A stretch of 64,000 nt of DNA. Origin: Gammaproteobacteria bacterium (GTDB lineage: Bacteria > Pseudomonadota > Gammaproteobacteria > Pseudomonadales > Pseudohongiellaceae). The stretch spans positions 1 to 64,000 of the forward strand of contig JAGYKB010000002.1 of the NCBI GenBank assembly GCA_018401885.1. The letters are read 5' to 3'. This document shows positions 44,206-54,500 of this stretch, in pieces. The notes beneath the pieces were generated by a model. The model worked only from the letters and a program-made list of their open reading frames with translations, searched no databases and had not been told where the DNA came from. The stretch's first letter is position 1. Every line of letters starts with the position of its first letter. The position numbers were made by a program, and so were the translations under genes.

Positions 44206-46629
44206 ATGGCTTATATGCACATTGGTAAAGACTTCGTGCCACCTGATGTAAACGGTAAAGTTACCGGTCGCATCAAATACGCCGAAGATTATACGCGCGA
44301 GGGCATGGTCTATGCGCGTCTGCTCACTAGCCCAATTCCCCACGCACGAGTTGTGAACATAGATGCATCTGAGGCGCTGGCAATGGACGGCGTTTTTGGC
44401 CTTCTTACGGCAGACGACGTCTACCCTGATGGCGAACCGCAAAGCACGGGTCTGAAAGTGCTCACGAATGAGCCTACCCTCGTCGGCGAGCCTATTCTTG
44501 CGCTAGCGGCGATAGACGAAAAGACCGCGGAAACTGCGATTAGCAAGATCTCGGTAACCTTCGAACGCCTCCCCTTTGTACTAGATCCATTGGACAGCCT
44601 CGCTGAGGGCGGCCCGGACGCATACAACGGCGGCAACACTTACGTCTTCCGCCAAGGTTTTGCTTCGGAAAAGTGGAGCGCCGATCAGGTCGCTAGCTTC
44701 CGTGCCGGCAACGAGCCTACCGCCGAGCCGCAGCAGACGTTCGCCTACGGCGACCTCGATGCAGCTCTCGCCGAGTCTGCCTTTGTTTATGAATCAACCT
44801 TCACCACTGCCGGTTATCCGCACCAGTCTATGGAGCCGCGCAGCGCAATGGCTTACTGGGAAAACGGCAAGCTTTACCTACACGGCACGTCGCAGTCTCT
44901 GTCGGCTCTCGCAGATGGGATGGCGAGTATCGTCGGTGTTCCGCAAGAAGACTTCGTCTTTATTAACGAAGCCACAGGTGGCGGGTTCGGTCAGCGCGCA
45001 CGGGCTAACAGTATCCCGAGCATGGCCATCCCTGCGAAAATGTCGCAGAAAATCAATCGTCCGGTCATGATGCGCGTGACGCGCGACGAAGAAACGGCAA
45101 TTGGTGGCGCGCGCCAAGGCTTCCAAGGCTGGATTAAGTGTGGATTCAAGGCTGACGGCACAATGGCCGCGGCGGATCTCTACATTATTTCAGACAATGG
45201 CGGTAAAGGCGGCGGCGGTGATGCATATTCTGCGGCCGACTGTATCTCTATTCTTTATCAGACCGAAGCTGTTCGTTTCCGCGGCACGTCCATTGGCAGT
45301 AATACTGGCCACCGTGGCGCTCAGCGTGGACCCGGCCAGAATCAGATTGCCGCGATTATCGCGCCAATCCTCGACAAGGCTGCTGAAGAGCTGGGCATCG
45401 ATCGTTTAAAGATACGCCAAATCAACACGCCACAGAACGGCGATGTAGGCGGCGCAAGCCGTACGCCTTTCACCAGTGCCTATATGCCTGAAGCCCTGAA
45501 AATGGGTGCCGAGCAGTTTAATCTTGAGGAGCGCATGGCGCGTTCACGCAAGCGTAATGGCAGCAAAGTGACTGGTATTGGCATCGGGCAGGGCTACCAC
45601 AATGCGGGACGCAGCGGCATGGACGGCATTGTTCGTCTCACGGCCGATGGTCGCTTAAAGGTGCACAACGGTGTTGGTAACCTCGGCACCTACTCCTACG
45701 CGTCAACCTCGCGTGCCGCTGCAGAAGTGCTGCAGATGCCATGGGAGCGTGTAGATATCGTCACGGGCCGCACCGACCGTCATCTGCCAATCACCTCGCC
45801 GCAGGATGGCAGTAACTCTATCTTTACTAATACGCGCACAAACTACGGCGCGGCGATGGATCTCCTTGGTAAGATGAAGGAAATCGCGGCGATGGAGCTA
45901 GGCGGCGATGCAGCAGACTACGACTTCGGTGATGAGCGTGTGTTCAAAGCTGCAGCGCCAAGTGAAGGGATGACCTTCGCCGAAATCGCGCAGAAGGGAA
46001 TAGCACTCGGTGGCAAATTCACTGGCGAAGCTGACCTCCCCGAAGAGCTTAACGATTTCACTAAGATCTCCGTAAGCAGACTTGCGGGCGATGCGTTGAT
46101 GGGCATCTATCACGACGCGCCTCATAACAACAACCCACCAGGTTTCACTGTGACTTTCACAGAGATCGAGATGGACGTTGAAACGGGTAAATACGACATC
46201 GTAGAGATGGTAACAATTGGCGATTGCGGAACGGTCGTTCACCCTCAGGGGCTTAAGAACCAACTGGTCGGCGGCGCCGTGTGGGGTATCGGTCTCACCG
46301 GCTACGAGCGTCATCTCTATGATCCGCAAAACGGACTTCCTGCGAGTACCGGATATTGGCAGAGCAAGATTCCGACGATGATGGACACGCCGGCTAAGAT
46401 AAAAACTGGCTGGGTCGATCTCCCGGATCCCGAAAATCCTGTCGGCGCACGCGGCATTGGTGAGCCTGCGATGGGCGCAGTGGCAGCGTCACTTGCCTCT
46501 GCAATTAGCGATTCACTCGAGGGCCATCTGTTTAATTCGGCGCCAGTGACAGCAGACATGATCATTAACCACGTAGCAGGGGTAACGTCTGAAGCCGTTC
46601 CTCTGGCTCAAAATAACTTCCGAGGTTGA
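44206..46629 (+). CDS. Aldehyde oxidoreductase molybdenum-cofactor subunit (PaoC-like)
   Basis: This is the 807-aa catalytic subunit of the xanthine oxidase family. Molybdopterin-binding segments include GGGFGQR, RGPGQNQ and the catalytic-glutamate motif GARGIGEPAMG near the C terminus. There is no export signal, so it should leave the cell as a complex with the Tat-bearing small subunit. It hydroxylates aldehydes to acids or a related N-heterocycle; the exact substrate is not deducible. Gene order is small, large, then FAD subunit, unlike paoA-paoB-paoC in E. coli. Confidence 0.93.
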   Translation: MAYMHIGKDFVPPDVNGKVTGRIKYAEDYTREGMVYARLLTSPIPHARVVNIDASEALAMDGVFGLLTADDVYPDGEPQSTGLKVLTNEPTLVGEPILALAAIDEKTAETAISKISVTFERLPFVLDPLDSLAEGGPDAYNGGNTYVFRQGFASEKWSADQVASFRAGNEPTAEPQQTFAYGDLDAALAESAFVYESTFTTAGYPHQSMEPRSAMAYWENGKLYLHGTSQSLSALADGMASIVGVPQEDFVFINEATGGGFGQRARANSIPSMAIPAKMSQKINRPVMMRVTRDEETAIGGARQGFQGWIKCGFKADGTMAAADLYIISDNGGKGGGGDAYSAADCISILYQTEAVRFRGTSIGSNTGHRGAQRGPGQNQIAAIIAPILDKAAEELGIDRLKIRQINTPQNGDVGGASRTPFTSAYMPEALKMGAEQFNLEERMARSRKRNGSKVTGIGIGQGYHNAGRSGMDGIVRLTADGRLKVHNGVGNLGTYSYASTSRAAAEVLQMPWERVDIVTGRTDRHLPITSPQDGSNSIFTNTRTNYGAAMDLLGKMKEIAAMELGGDAADYDFGDERVFKAAAPSEGMTFAEIAQKGIALGGKFTGEADLPEELNDFTKISVSRLAGDALMGIYHDAPHNNNPPGFTVTFTEIEMDVETGKYDIVEMVTIGDCGTVVHPQGLKNQLVGGAVWGIGLTGYERHLYDPQNGLPASTGYWQSKIPTMMDTPAKIKTGWVDLPDPENPVGARGIGEPAMGAVAASLASAISDSLEGHLFNSAPVTADMIINHVAGVTSEAVPLAQNNFRG

Positions 46630-46630
46630 T

Positions 46631-47626
46631 ATGGTAGCCACATCACATGACGTAATGCTCGACATCGAGCTCTATCAGCCTACCGACGAAGCCAATGCGC
46701 TTGCCTTGGCTGCAAGCCTCGGCAAAGACGGCTGGTTGCTCGGCGGCGGACAAGACACTTACGGCTGGGTGAAAGACCGGAATAAGTCCGCCACTGCAAT
46801 GATCGAACTGACTCAGGTTGATGCCTGGAAGGGCATAAAAGAAACGAGCGACGGAATCGAAATCGGCGCGGTAACAACGCTAACAGAAATTTCGAAGAAC
46901 CCGCTCGTAAAAGAAAAGTTTGCCTTGCTTGCGAAAGCTGCAGGCGTGGTTGCTAGCCCGCAAATCCGCAACGTGGGAACCCTTGCGGGCAACCTCGCCC
47001 AAGATGCGCGATGCTGGTACTACCGACGTGGTCTAGACTGCTATCGAGCCGGCGGCAATATCTGTTACGCCGATTCGCCTGAAGGCCTTAACCGAGAGCA
47101 CGCTATCTTCGGCGCTAGCCGCTGTGTTGCGGTTAGCCCATCGGATACGGCACCCGCGCTAGTTGCACTCGATGCGACAATGGTGATTAGCAGCGCGAAA
47201 GGTCAGCGCCTCGTGTCAGCTCAGGACTTTTTCGTGGGTCCCGATGTCAACATAACTAGCATGACGGCGTTAGAAGAGGGCGAAATTCTTACCGCCGTAC
47301 GTCTCCCTAACGAGTGGGCAAACGCTGAGTACTATTTTGAGAAAGTTGCAGACCGCAACGTATGGGACTTCGCGCTGGTCAGCATCTCGGCGGCGATGAA
47401 AGTCTCAAACGGTGTGATCGAAGATTCTCGTATCGCCTGTGGTGCAGTCGAATGTGTGCCTCGCCGTCTCGACGATGTTGAGAACGCCCTTCGTGGTCAG
47501 CAGCGATCAGAACAGCTCGCTGAGCGTGTCGCATCTATCGCATCGCAAGGTGCGGAACCACTTAACTATAATCACTTCAAGATCCCACTGATCGAGAATT
47601 TGGTTAAGCGAGCGGTGCGCGGCTAA
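46631..47626 (+). CDS. Aldehyde oxidoreductase FAD subunit with extra iron-sulfur cluster motif (PaoB-like)
   Basis: This 331-aa subunit has the FAD-binding WLLGGGQDT and QIRNVGTLAGNLAQ motifs. After them comes a four-cysteine insertion (ARCWYY, GLDCYR, GNICYA, ASRCVAV) like the 4Fe-4S loop described for PaoB and for 4-hydroxybenzoyl-CoA reductase beta subunit. This points to the PaoABC-type enzyme rather than carbon monoxide dehydrogenase. It starts 1 bp after the large subunit stop, so the three genes form a tight operon. Confidence 0.92.
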   Translation: MVATSHDVMLDIELYQPTDEANALALAASLGKDGWLLGGGQDTYGWVKDRNKSATAMIELTQVDAWKGIKETSDGIEIGAVTTLTEISKNPLVKEKFALLAKAAGVVASPQIRNVGTLAGNLAQDARCWYYRRGLDCYRAGGNICYADSPEGLNREHAIFGASRCVAVSPSDTAPALVALDATMVISSAKGQRLVSAQDFFVGPDVNITSMTALEEGEILTAVRLPNEWANAEYYFEKVADRNVWDFALVSISAAMKVSNGVIEDSRIACGAVECVPRRLDDVENALRGQQRSEQLAERVASIASQGAEPLNYNHFKIPLIENLVKRAVRG

Positions 47627-47639
47627 CGAGGAAAACTCG

Positions 47640-47680
47640 TTTAAGCCCTGTTTGGTTTGATTGCCTAAACAGGGCTTAAA
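47640..47680. terminator. Long inverted repeat after the oxidoreductase genes, probable terminator
   Basis: TTTAAGCCCTGTTT (47640-47653) and AAACAGGGCTTAAA (47667-47680) are perfect 14-bp arms with a 13-base loop. It starts 13 bp past the FAD-subunit stop. It lacks a long T-run, so it may terminate weakly or stabilise the 3' end while allowing read-through to the cytochrome b gene. Confidence 0.6.
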
Positions 47681-47884
47681 TTCCGACGCAGGTTCGAAGC
47701 AGTAGAACGAAAAATTTAGGGACTAAAGAAGGAACGCGCTTTTTCTTGCTCGCTTTTCAAGCGAGAAATGAAAGCGACGTAACTCGGTAACGATTGAGAT
47801 CAGCGCGGCTTTGTGAACCAGAGACTCTAAGGTTGAGGCTCTGCGCAAAGCTAACTAAAAAGAATAAACTTTGAGAGGTGCAAG

Positions 47885-48652
47885 GTGGGAGAAATAGTCC
47901 GCTATAAACGCGACGTCTGGGGTGAAGAAGTCATACTCGGCGTTTCATGGGATCTGCTCTGGGTTGTGGCGGTTGCGGTGCTTGTGCTTTTAGCTGCCCA
48001 TGCGATCGTGATGGCAGTACTCGCCAATAAGAAAATGGACAAGCCTTCTGGTGAAGGCAAACGCGTGGTTCGCCACGAGGCCATAGACCGTTGGTTCCAT
48101 TGGTTAATGGCGCTGTCAATCTTCGCTCTGATCCTAACAGGCATTGCGCCGATCGTCGGCTTGCGTTTCGCTTGGCTGAACTGGCACTGGATGGCGGGCT
48201 TGTTATTGAGCTTCATCACCCTCGTGCATATCGTTCGTTCTCTCTTCTGGCAAGACTTCAAATCGATGATCTTGGGTCCTCGCGACTTTGCAGAGCCATT
48301 CGATTCGACTCGCCTGCCAGGCAAGTATTCCTTTGAGCAGAAGGGCATGCACTGGGCTGTTACTGTCGTGGTAATGACGGTTATTGCGACCGGCCTGTTG
48401 ATGTTCTTGCAGATTGATTCACCGTTTTGGGAGCGTACTAACAGCATGCCCGAAAGCCAACTGGGCCTAGTATTCTTGCTGCACGGGCTATCGACTCTTG
48501 CGCTCGTCGCGCTCGCCTCCACACACATCTACTTCGCTATTCGCCCAGAGAAGCTGTTCTACACGCGCTCGATGTTTAAGGGATGGATTTCGGAAGACGA
48601 AATGAAGGCAAATCACGACCCGAACCTATGGTCGCCTAAGCAAGCCGATTAA
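47885..48652 (+). CDS. Membrane dihaem cytochrome b subunit (formate dehydrogenase gamma / cytochrome b561-like)
   Basis: This 255-aa protein has five predicted membrane segments. Histidines suited to haem b ligation occur in RWFHWLMALS, NWHWMAGL, LVHIVRSL, KGMHWAVT and STHIYF, as in FdnI-type cytochromes that pass electrons between a periplasmic enzyme and the quinone pool. GTG 47885 follows GAGAGGTG at good spacing. It is 258 bp behind the molybdenum enzyme genes on the same strand, so it is a plausible electron acceptor for that enzyme. That link is inference. Confidence 0.85.
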   Translation: MGEIVRYKRDVWGEEVILGVSWDLLWVVAVAVLVLLAAHAIVMAVLANKKMDKPSGEGKRVVRHEAIDRWFHWLMALSIFALILTGIAPIVGLRFAWLNWHWMAGLLLSFITLVHIVRSLFWQDFKSMILGPRDFAEPFDSTRLPGKYSFEQKGMHWAVTVVVMTVIATGLLMFLQIDSPFWERTNSMPESQLGLVFLLHGLSTLALVALASTHIYFAIRPEKLFYTRSMFKGWISEDEMKANHDPNLWSPKQAD

Positions 48653-48781
48653 CGACTCGCGCGCCGAATAGGTTCGCGCGAGCCAGCAATAACAAAACGG
48701 GGTCAGCTCTTCCTGCGCCAGCAGCTAGAGTCTGGCCCCATTTACTAGTGACACCACAGAAAGTAGTAGAGGGACACACAA

Positions 48782-49201
48782 GTGACCGAAACAAGCATAT
48801 TAGAAAGCGCGATCGAGACGATCGAATCTGGCTACGAATTTTTACTTGCCTACGCCGCGCAGGGTCGACCAGCTGGTGTTGAGTCCGGCCCTGGTCCACA
48901 TGCCCAGCCTACGATTCAAGGGATGGCGACAGCGATGCAGTCACTGATTGACGCATTCGATTCGAGCAGCGATCCATTCGAGAAGGTCATTGCGGACGAC
49001 TGTGCAAAGGCGAGCGCTGCACTCAATTTTATTCTCAAACAGAACAAGATCGGCTCGGAAATGGTCGACAATCTGAATGCGTCGATACATTTGCGCGCGG
49101 TGTTAACAGACCTGTTTCTTTATAGTGAAGTGCTCAAGCCAAGCACTGCTGCAGACCTTGCCACGCCGAGCGCGGTTCAGACTTACGACGCCGCTAAATA
49201 G
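48782..49201 (+). CDS. Helical cytoplasmic protein of unknown function next to the cytochrome b gene
   Basis: This 139-aa protein starts at GTG 48782. It is rich in Ala and Ser, without signal or membrane segments, and predicted mainly helical (SILESAIETIESGYEFLLAY, AKASAALNFILKQNK). I do not recognise a family. Position between the oxidoreductase-cytochrome genes and the desulfhydrase leaves open a chaperone-like or accessory role, but there is no direct evidence. Confidence 0.62.
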   Translation: MTETSILESAIETIESGYEFLLAYAAQGRPAGVESGPGPHAQPTIQGMATAMQSLIDAFDSSSDPFEKVIADDCAKASAALNFILKQNKIGSEMVDNLNASIHLRAVLTDLFLYSEVLKPSTAADLATPSAVQTYDAAK

Positions 49202-49221
49202 GCAGCGCTCTCGGAGAGCTC

Positions 49222-50256
49222 TTGCGAATGCTTTATCCACCTCGACTCGATCTTGCTAACCTGCCAACACCGCTTGTAAAGCTCGAGCGTTTCTCTGAGC
49301 GTCTTGGCGGCGTTAATGTTTGGATGAAGCGCGATGAGATGACAGGCGTCGAAGTGTCTGGCAATAAAATTCGCAAACTTGAATTTTGTATTGCCGAAGC
49401 GCAGCGTCAAGGCTGCGATACCCTCATCACCTGCGGTGGCATCCAATCGAACCACTGCCGCGCTACCGCGATTATGGGCGCGCGACTCGGCATGAAAGTA
49501 CAGCTGATCTTACGCGGCGAAGAGCCAAAGATTCCCAGTGGCAATCATTTTATGGATTTGCTGGCCGGCGCTGAGATTAGCTATTTGCCTGCTGAGGGCT
49601 GGGCGACCGCGCACCCACAGTATGCGAGACAGCTTCAGGCCGAGGCTGAGGTGGCGGGTCACAAAGCGTATTTTATTCCAACTGGCGCAAGCGACGAAGT
49701 AGGGCTCTGGGGTTACATCGCTGCGAGCGAGGAACTGGCAGCCGATTTTAAACGGCTGAATCTCAAGCCAAGCGCGATAGTGACCGCAACCGGATCGGGC
49801 GGAACCCAAGCCGGACTTATTGTGGGGAATCAGATTTTTGACCTAGCTGAAAAAATTGTTGCCTTCAATGTTAGCGACAGCGCTGTTTATTTCGACGAGC
49901 GCGCGCGCGAGGATATCGCGCGTTGGCAGACGCGCTATGCCGATTTGCTTGAAGGCACGCCCGGGGCTGAGATCGATGCTGCAGCGCTGAGCGTACTGAC
50001 CCAGGAAGGCTATCTCGGTCCGGGTTACGGGATTGGATACCCTGAGGTTTTTGACACGATCAAGGCGCTTGCCAGCGCAGAAGGAGTATTCCTCGATCCG
50101 GTATACACAGGCAAAGCGTTCTACGGCATGGTAAACGAAATTCTGAAAGGCGACGAAGGCTGCTTCGCCGGAGCGAAGGACATTGTGTTTATTCACACCG
50201 GCGGCCTTTTTGGCGTATTCCCGCAGCAAGAAAATTTCACCTTCGCCGCCGACTAA
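49222..50256 (+). CDS. D-cysteine desulfhydrase / ACC deaminase family PLP enzyme
   Basis: This 344-aa fold type II PLP enzyme has the lysine-bearing GNKIRKLEF motif and CGGIQSNHCRATA, followed by TGSGGTQAGL for the phosphate loop. These features fit the D-cysteine desulfhydrase branch (pyruvate, H2S and ammonia from D-cysteine), though the ACC-deaminase branch looks similar. TTG 49222 is five bases after GGAG; ATG 49228 is an alternative. It could degrade D-amino acids from cell-wall or peptide turnover. Confidence 0.85.
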   Translation: MRMLYPPRLDLANLPTPLVKLERFSERLGGVNVWMKRDEMTGVEVSGNKIRKLEFCIAEAQRQGCDTLITCGGIQSNHCRATAIMGARLGMKVQLILRGEEPKIPSGNHFMDLLAGAEISYLPAEGWATAHPQYARQLQAEAEVAGHKAYFIPTGASDEVGLWGYIAASEELAADFKRLNLKPSAIVTATGSGGTQAGLIVGNQIFDLAEKIVAFNVSDSAVYFDERAREDIARWQTRYADLLEGTPGAEIDAAALSVLTQEGYLGPGYGIGYPEVFDTIKALASAEGVFLDPVYTGKAFYGMVNEILKGDEGCFAGAKDIVFIHTGGLFGVFPQQENFTFAAD

Positions 50257-50284
50257 TGTGGTCACAAAGACAGGAGCACGCGCG

Positions 50285-51514
50285 ATGCTAAGCAGTTCAT
50301 CTAAGCCTCTTTCGCCCTTTCTGAAAAAAGGGTCGATCGCCGCGGCGATTCTCGCAGCGTTAACCGCCTGTGGACCGGCGGGCGAGCAATCTCGCTATGA
50401 TGCCGAAGACTCGTCCGGCTACAGCAGCGACGGCATGGCCGCGGCAACGACTTGGGTCCAACCAACGCCGAGCGCATACGCCGATGTCCAAAACGAAAGC
50501 AAGCTGCTCAGCAACACGCGACAGTTGGTTACCGACAGTCTGCGGTCGGGCGAAGGTTATTTCAGTGCGGACGGGCGAGAGCTGATCTATCAAAGTGAGC
50601 AGCCAGGCGATAATCCTTTTTATCAGATTTTTGTCCTTGATCTTGTGAGCGGCGAAAGCAGGTTAGTCTCCCCCGGTATTGGTTTAACCACCTGCGCGTG
50701 GATACATCCGACACAGGATCTGGTGATGTTTTCGTCAACGCACGAGGATCCGAATGCGTTGGCTAAGCAGGCTGAGGAAATCGCTATTCGCGAGAGTGGT
50801 ATCGAGCGAGCGTATGGCTGGGACTATGACCGCCACTACGACATCTATGTCGCGAATGCCGATGGATCCGGTGCGCGGAATATCACCACCAGCGATGGAT
50901 ACGATGCCGAAGGGTCCTACTCCGCCGACGGCTCGCAGATTCTGTTCGCGTCGAACAGAGAAGCTTACTCACGCACACTCAGCCGCGCCGAGCAGGCGCT
51001 ATTCGAAGACGACAGCTCCTACTTTATGGATCTGTATGTCATGGATGCGGATGGAAGCAATGTGCGGCAACTCACGCGCTCACCGGGGTACGACGGTGGG
51101 CCATTCTTTAGCCCCGACGGCAGCAAAATTACTTGGCGTCGATTCAATCCCGATGGCAATAGCGCGGAGATCTGGACGATGGATGCCGACGGCAGCAATC
51201 AACGACAGCTCACCGCGGATGCCATGGTCGCCTGGGCGCCTTACTACCATCCGAGCGGCGAGTACTTAATCTACTCTAGCAATCAGCTGGGTCATGCTAA
51301 TTTCGAACTTTTCCTTATTGATACAGAGGGCGCGCATGCGCCGGTCAGGGTGACCAATACAGAGGGAACAGACATTCTTCCAGTATTCTCACCCAGCGGC
51401 GATCAGCTTGCTTGGAGTACGACGCGAACGCCGGACGGTACCTCTCAGCTGCATATAGCCGATTGGAATCACGCCCATGCGCTCGAACTTCTGGCAAATT
51501 CGAGCGCGAACTAA
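50285..51514 (+). CDS. TolB-like beta-propeller (PD40) lipoprotein
   Basis: The 409-aa product starts at ATG 50285 behind CAGGAGC; the longer frame from 50183 overlaps the previous gene. A lipoprotein signal ends at the lipobox LTAC. The body has several PD40 blades (YFSADGRELIYQS, SYSADGSQILFAS, FFSPDGSKITWRR, VFSPSGDQLAWST), like the propeller of TolB and of DPP-family peptidases. Its TAA is directly followed by the ATG of the M1-M28 peptidase, so the two are coupled and may work together at the envelope. Confidence 0.87.
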   Translation: MLSSSSKPLSPFLKKGSIAAAILAALTACGPAGEQSRYDAEDSSGYSSDGMAAATTWVQPTPSAYADVQNESKLLSNTRQLVTDSLRSGEGYFSADGRELIYQSEQPGDNPFYQIFVLDLVSGESRLVSPGIGLTTCAWIHPTQDLVMFSSTHEDPNALAKQAEEIAIRESGIERAYGWDYDRHYDIYVANADGSGARNITTSDGYDAEGSYSADGSQILFASNREAYSRTLSRAEQALFEDDSSYFMDLYVMDADGSNVRQLTRSPGYDGGPFFSPDGSKITWRRFNPDGNSAEIWTMDADGSNQRQLTADAMVAWAPYYHPSGEYLIYSSNQLGHANFELFLIDTEGAHAPVRVTNTEGTDILPVFSPSGDQLAWSTTRTPDGTSQLHIADWNHAHALELLANSSAN

Positions 51515-54500
51515 ATGCCGCGCTCGCTAGTCATCGGCTTTTTGGGCCTTGTCTCACTTCAGACTCTGTTCGCTCAGGATCTAGAGGAGGCTGCCAACGC
51601 GGCAGCCGCCGAACGTGCGCCTGTCCACCACAGCCTTACCGTGACGATCGACCCTCATAACAATCGCCTCGAGGTCACCGATAAGATCGACTTACCTGAA
51701 AATTTTGGGCGCAGCGATATCGTGTTTGAGCTCAATGCCAATCTGCAGATTACCAACCGGCCGCGCGGCCTTCGCGAGACTGGTGGCGTTTCTGCTGAGC
51801 TCGCTCAAGGGATTAACGAGACCGGCGGCCTCGCTGCGAGCAAAGCGCGTTATTCGGTGGACTTGCCTCGGCGCAGGGGGCAGCCCTTAGAGCTCTCTTA
51901 CTCGGGCACGCTGTTCGATGAAACGCGGCAAACCGGTGCTCAGTATTCACAGAGCTTTTCCGAGACCTCGGGCATCATCGATTCGCGGGGCGTTTATCTT
52001 AACAGGGGAAGCGTGTGGATTCCGGCGTTCGGTGACGAGTTAGTTACCTTCGAGATGCAGGTTCAGTTCGCCGATTCTGCGCGTGGCTGGCGGAGCATTA
52101 GTCAAGGCGACAGAGCGGGTGACAATATCTGGCGCAGCGATGTCCCCATGGAAGAGGTCTACTTGATCGCTGCGGCGTTTACAGAATACACCTCGACCTA
52201 TACGTCGGTGCTCGCGAGCGCTGGCAACCCGCGAGAGGTCGACGTGTTAGCGTTATTGCGCACGCCCGATTCGAATCTCGCCGCTAAATATCTAGACGCG
52301 ACCGAACGCTATCTGGCACTCTATGAACCGCTTCTAGGCGCTTATCCTTACAGCAAATTCGCGTTGGTCGAAAATTTTTGGGAGACGGGGTATGGCATGC
52401 CGTCTTTTACGCTACTAGGTGAACAAATCATCCGCTTTCCCTTCATTATCGATTCGTCTTACCCCCATGAGATCTTGCACAACTGGTGGGGCAACGGTGT
52501 CTACCCCGAATACGAATCGGGCAATTGGAGTGAGGGACTCACTGCGTATTTAGCCGACCATCTGTTTCAGGAAGTCGAAGGGCGAGGGCCCGAATACCGA
52601 AAGGAAATGCTCGCAAGGGTTAAAAATTACGTTAGCGAAGCAGCAGACTTTCCACTCGAAGAATTTACCTCGCGTAATTCGGCCGCGTCTCAGGCAATAG
52701 GCTATGGCAAGACGCTTATGCTCTGGCACATGCTTCGTATCGAGCTCGGTGATGAATTATTTCTTAGCGGACTCAAGCAGTTTTATCGCGATTTTCGATT
52801 TAAGCGTGCGTCGTTCTCTGATATCGCGACGCATTTTTCGGCGCTCGCCGAGCGTGACCTGCAGCCTTTTTTCACCCAGTGGGTTACGCGCAAAGGCGCG
52901 CCGGAATTAGCCGTCTCGGTCCTCGAAGAACGCGGCGACAAAGCACGCCTTATGTTTGCGCAGATTCAGGACGAAGCACCCTTTGCCTTTAAAGTGCCCG
53001 TCGCGCTTTACTATGCCGGAATCGATGTGCCGCAAATTGTTAACTTAACGCTGAGTCAGCGCGCTGAGGGGTTTCTTGCCGATAATTATTCGTCGCTCGA
53101 GGCGGTGGTCGTCGATCCTTATTACGACCTTTTCCGCATGCTTGACCGCGCTGAGACCCCGCCGACTATTGGCGAGCTTTTTGGTGCGTCGGCAATAACA
53201 TTTGTTGTGCCCTCTGCCGGTGTGGATTCGCGAGCGTCTGATCTTGAGAAAGCCGGTTCTGCGCTAACAGAGTCACATTGGCGAGAGCTAGCCGCGAATT
53301 TTGGCGAAGGCGTCAGTGCGCGCATCGTGCGGGATGATGAGATTGAGTCACTGCCCGCAGATTCGAGTGTCTGGGTTTTGGGCATCAACAATCGCTTCGC
53401 CGATGTCGCGATCGAGGCCGCAGCGCAGGATGTAAGCCGGCGCGAGAACGGACTTTCACTGGGCACAACTGAAGTTGAATTTCAGGATCGTAGCTCGGTT
53501 TTCGTGACTCGGCACCCGAGTTCGGATGAGCTGGCGCTCGGCTTTATTTCTATTGATAGCAGTGCAGCGCAGCCAGGACTGATCGAGAAACTCCCGCATT
53601 ACGGTAAATACTCCTATCTGAGCTTCTTAGGCGACGCGCCCACCAACGATGTGAAGGGCGTGTGGGCAAGTAGTGATTCGCCGCTCGTCTGGCACAATCC
53701 GGAGAAAGCATCGACACGCGCACTCGCGAGTCTCCCAGCTGTGCCTGCTTTGGCGGAATTGCCGCCAAAATATTTACAAGCAAATCTTGCGCGTCATATC
53801 GAGCAGCTCACCGCGACAGCAATGCTCGGACGCGGCATAACCGGCCCCTTGCCCTCTCCGATCCTCGTCGGTGCGCACGTTGCGATAAGCGAATCAGGAC
53901 GGGACGGGGGCATCGAAGAAGCCGCGCGCTATATTCAGAGCGAATTCAGGCGTATTGGCCTACAGGCAATCGGCGGCAGCTACCTGCAAACGTGGAAGGA
54001 CACGTTAGCGGACGGCCGCGCGCAGCAGCTCAGCAATATCGTTGGCCTGATCCCCGGCAGTGATCCTACGCTGGCGCATCAGCCGGTTGTGCTCGGAGCG
54101 CACTATGACCATCTTGGGCTCGATGAACGCGGAGTCCCTTTTCCCGGCGCCGACGATAACGCCTCCGGTGTGGCTGTGCTCATCGAAGTCGCTGCCAAGC
54201 TTAAGCGCGCTTTCACGCCGGTGCGGCCAATCGTGATCGTCGCGTTCAGTGGCGAGGAGGCGGGCCTTTTGGGCTCAAAGCATTTTGTATCTTCGCCGCC
54301 TAGCGCCCTTGGCGAGGTTGAGTTCTATGCGATGCTCAATCTAGACGCGGTGGGCAGGCTGGAGGGACGAAAGCTCCAGGTATTCGGTAGCGAGAGCGCC
54401 TATGAGTGGCCGTTTATGGCGCAGGGCATTGGCTACACAATAGGTGTCGAATCGCAGCTACCTGACCAAACCATTGCGAGCAGCGACCACGTTAGTTTTC

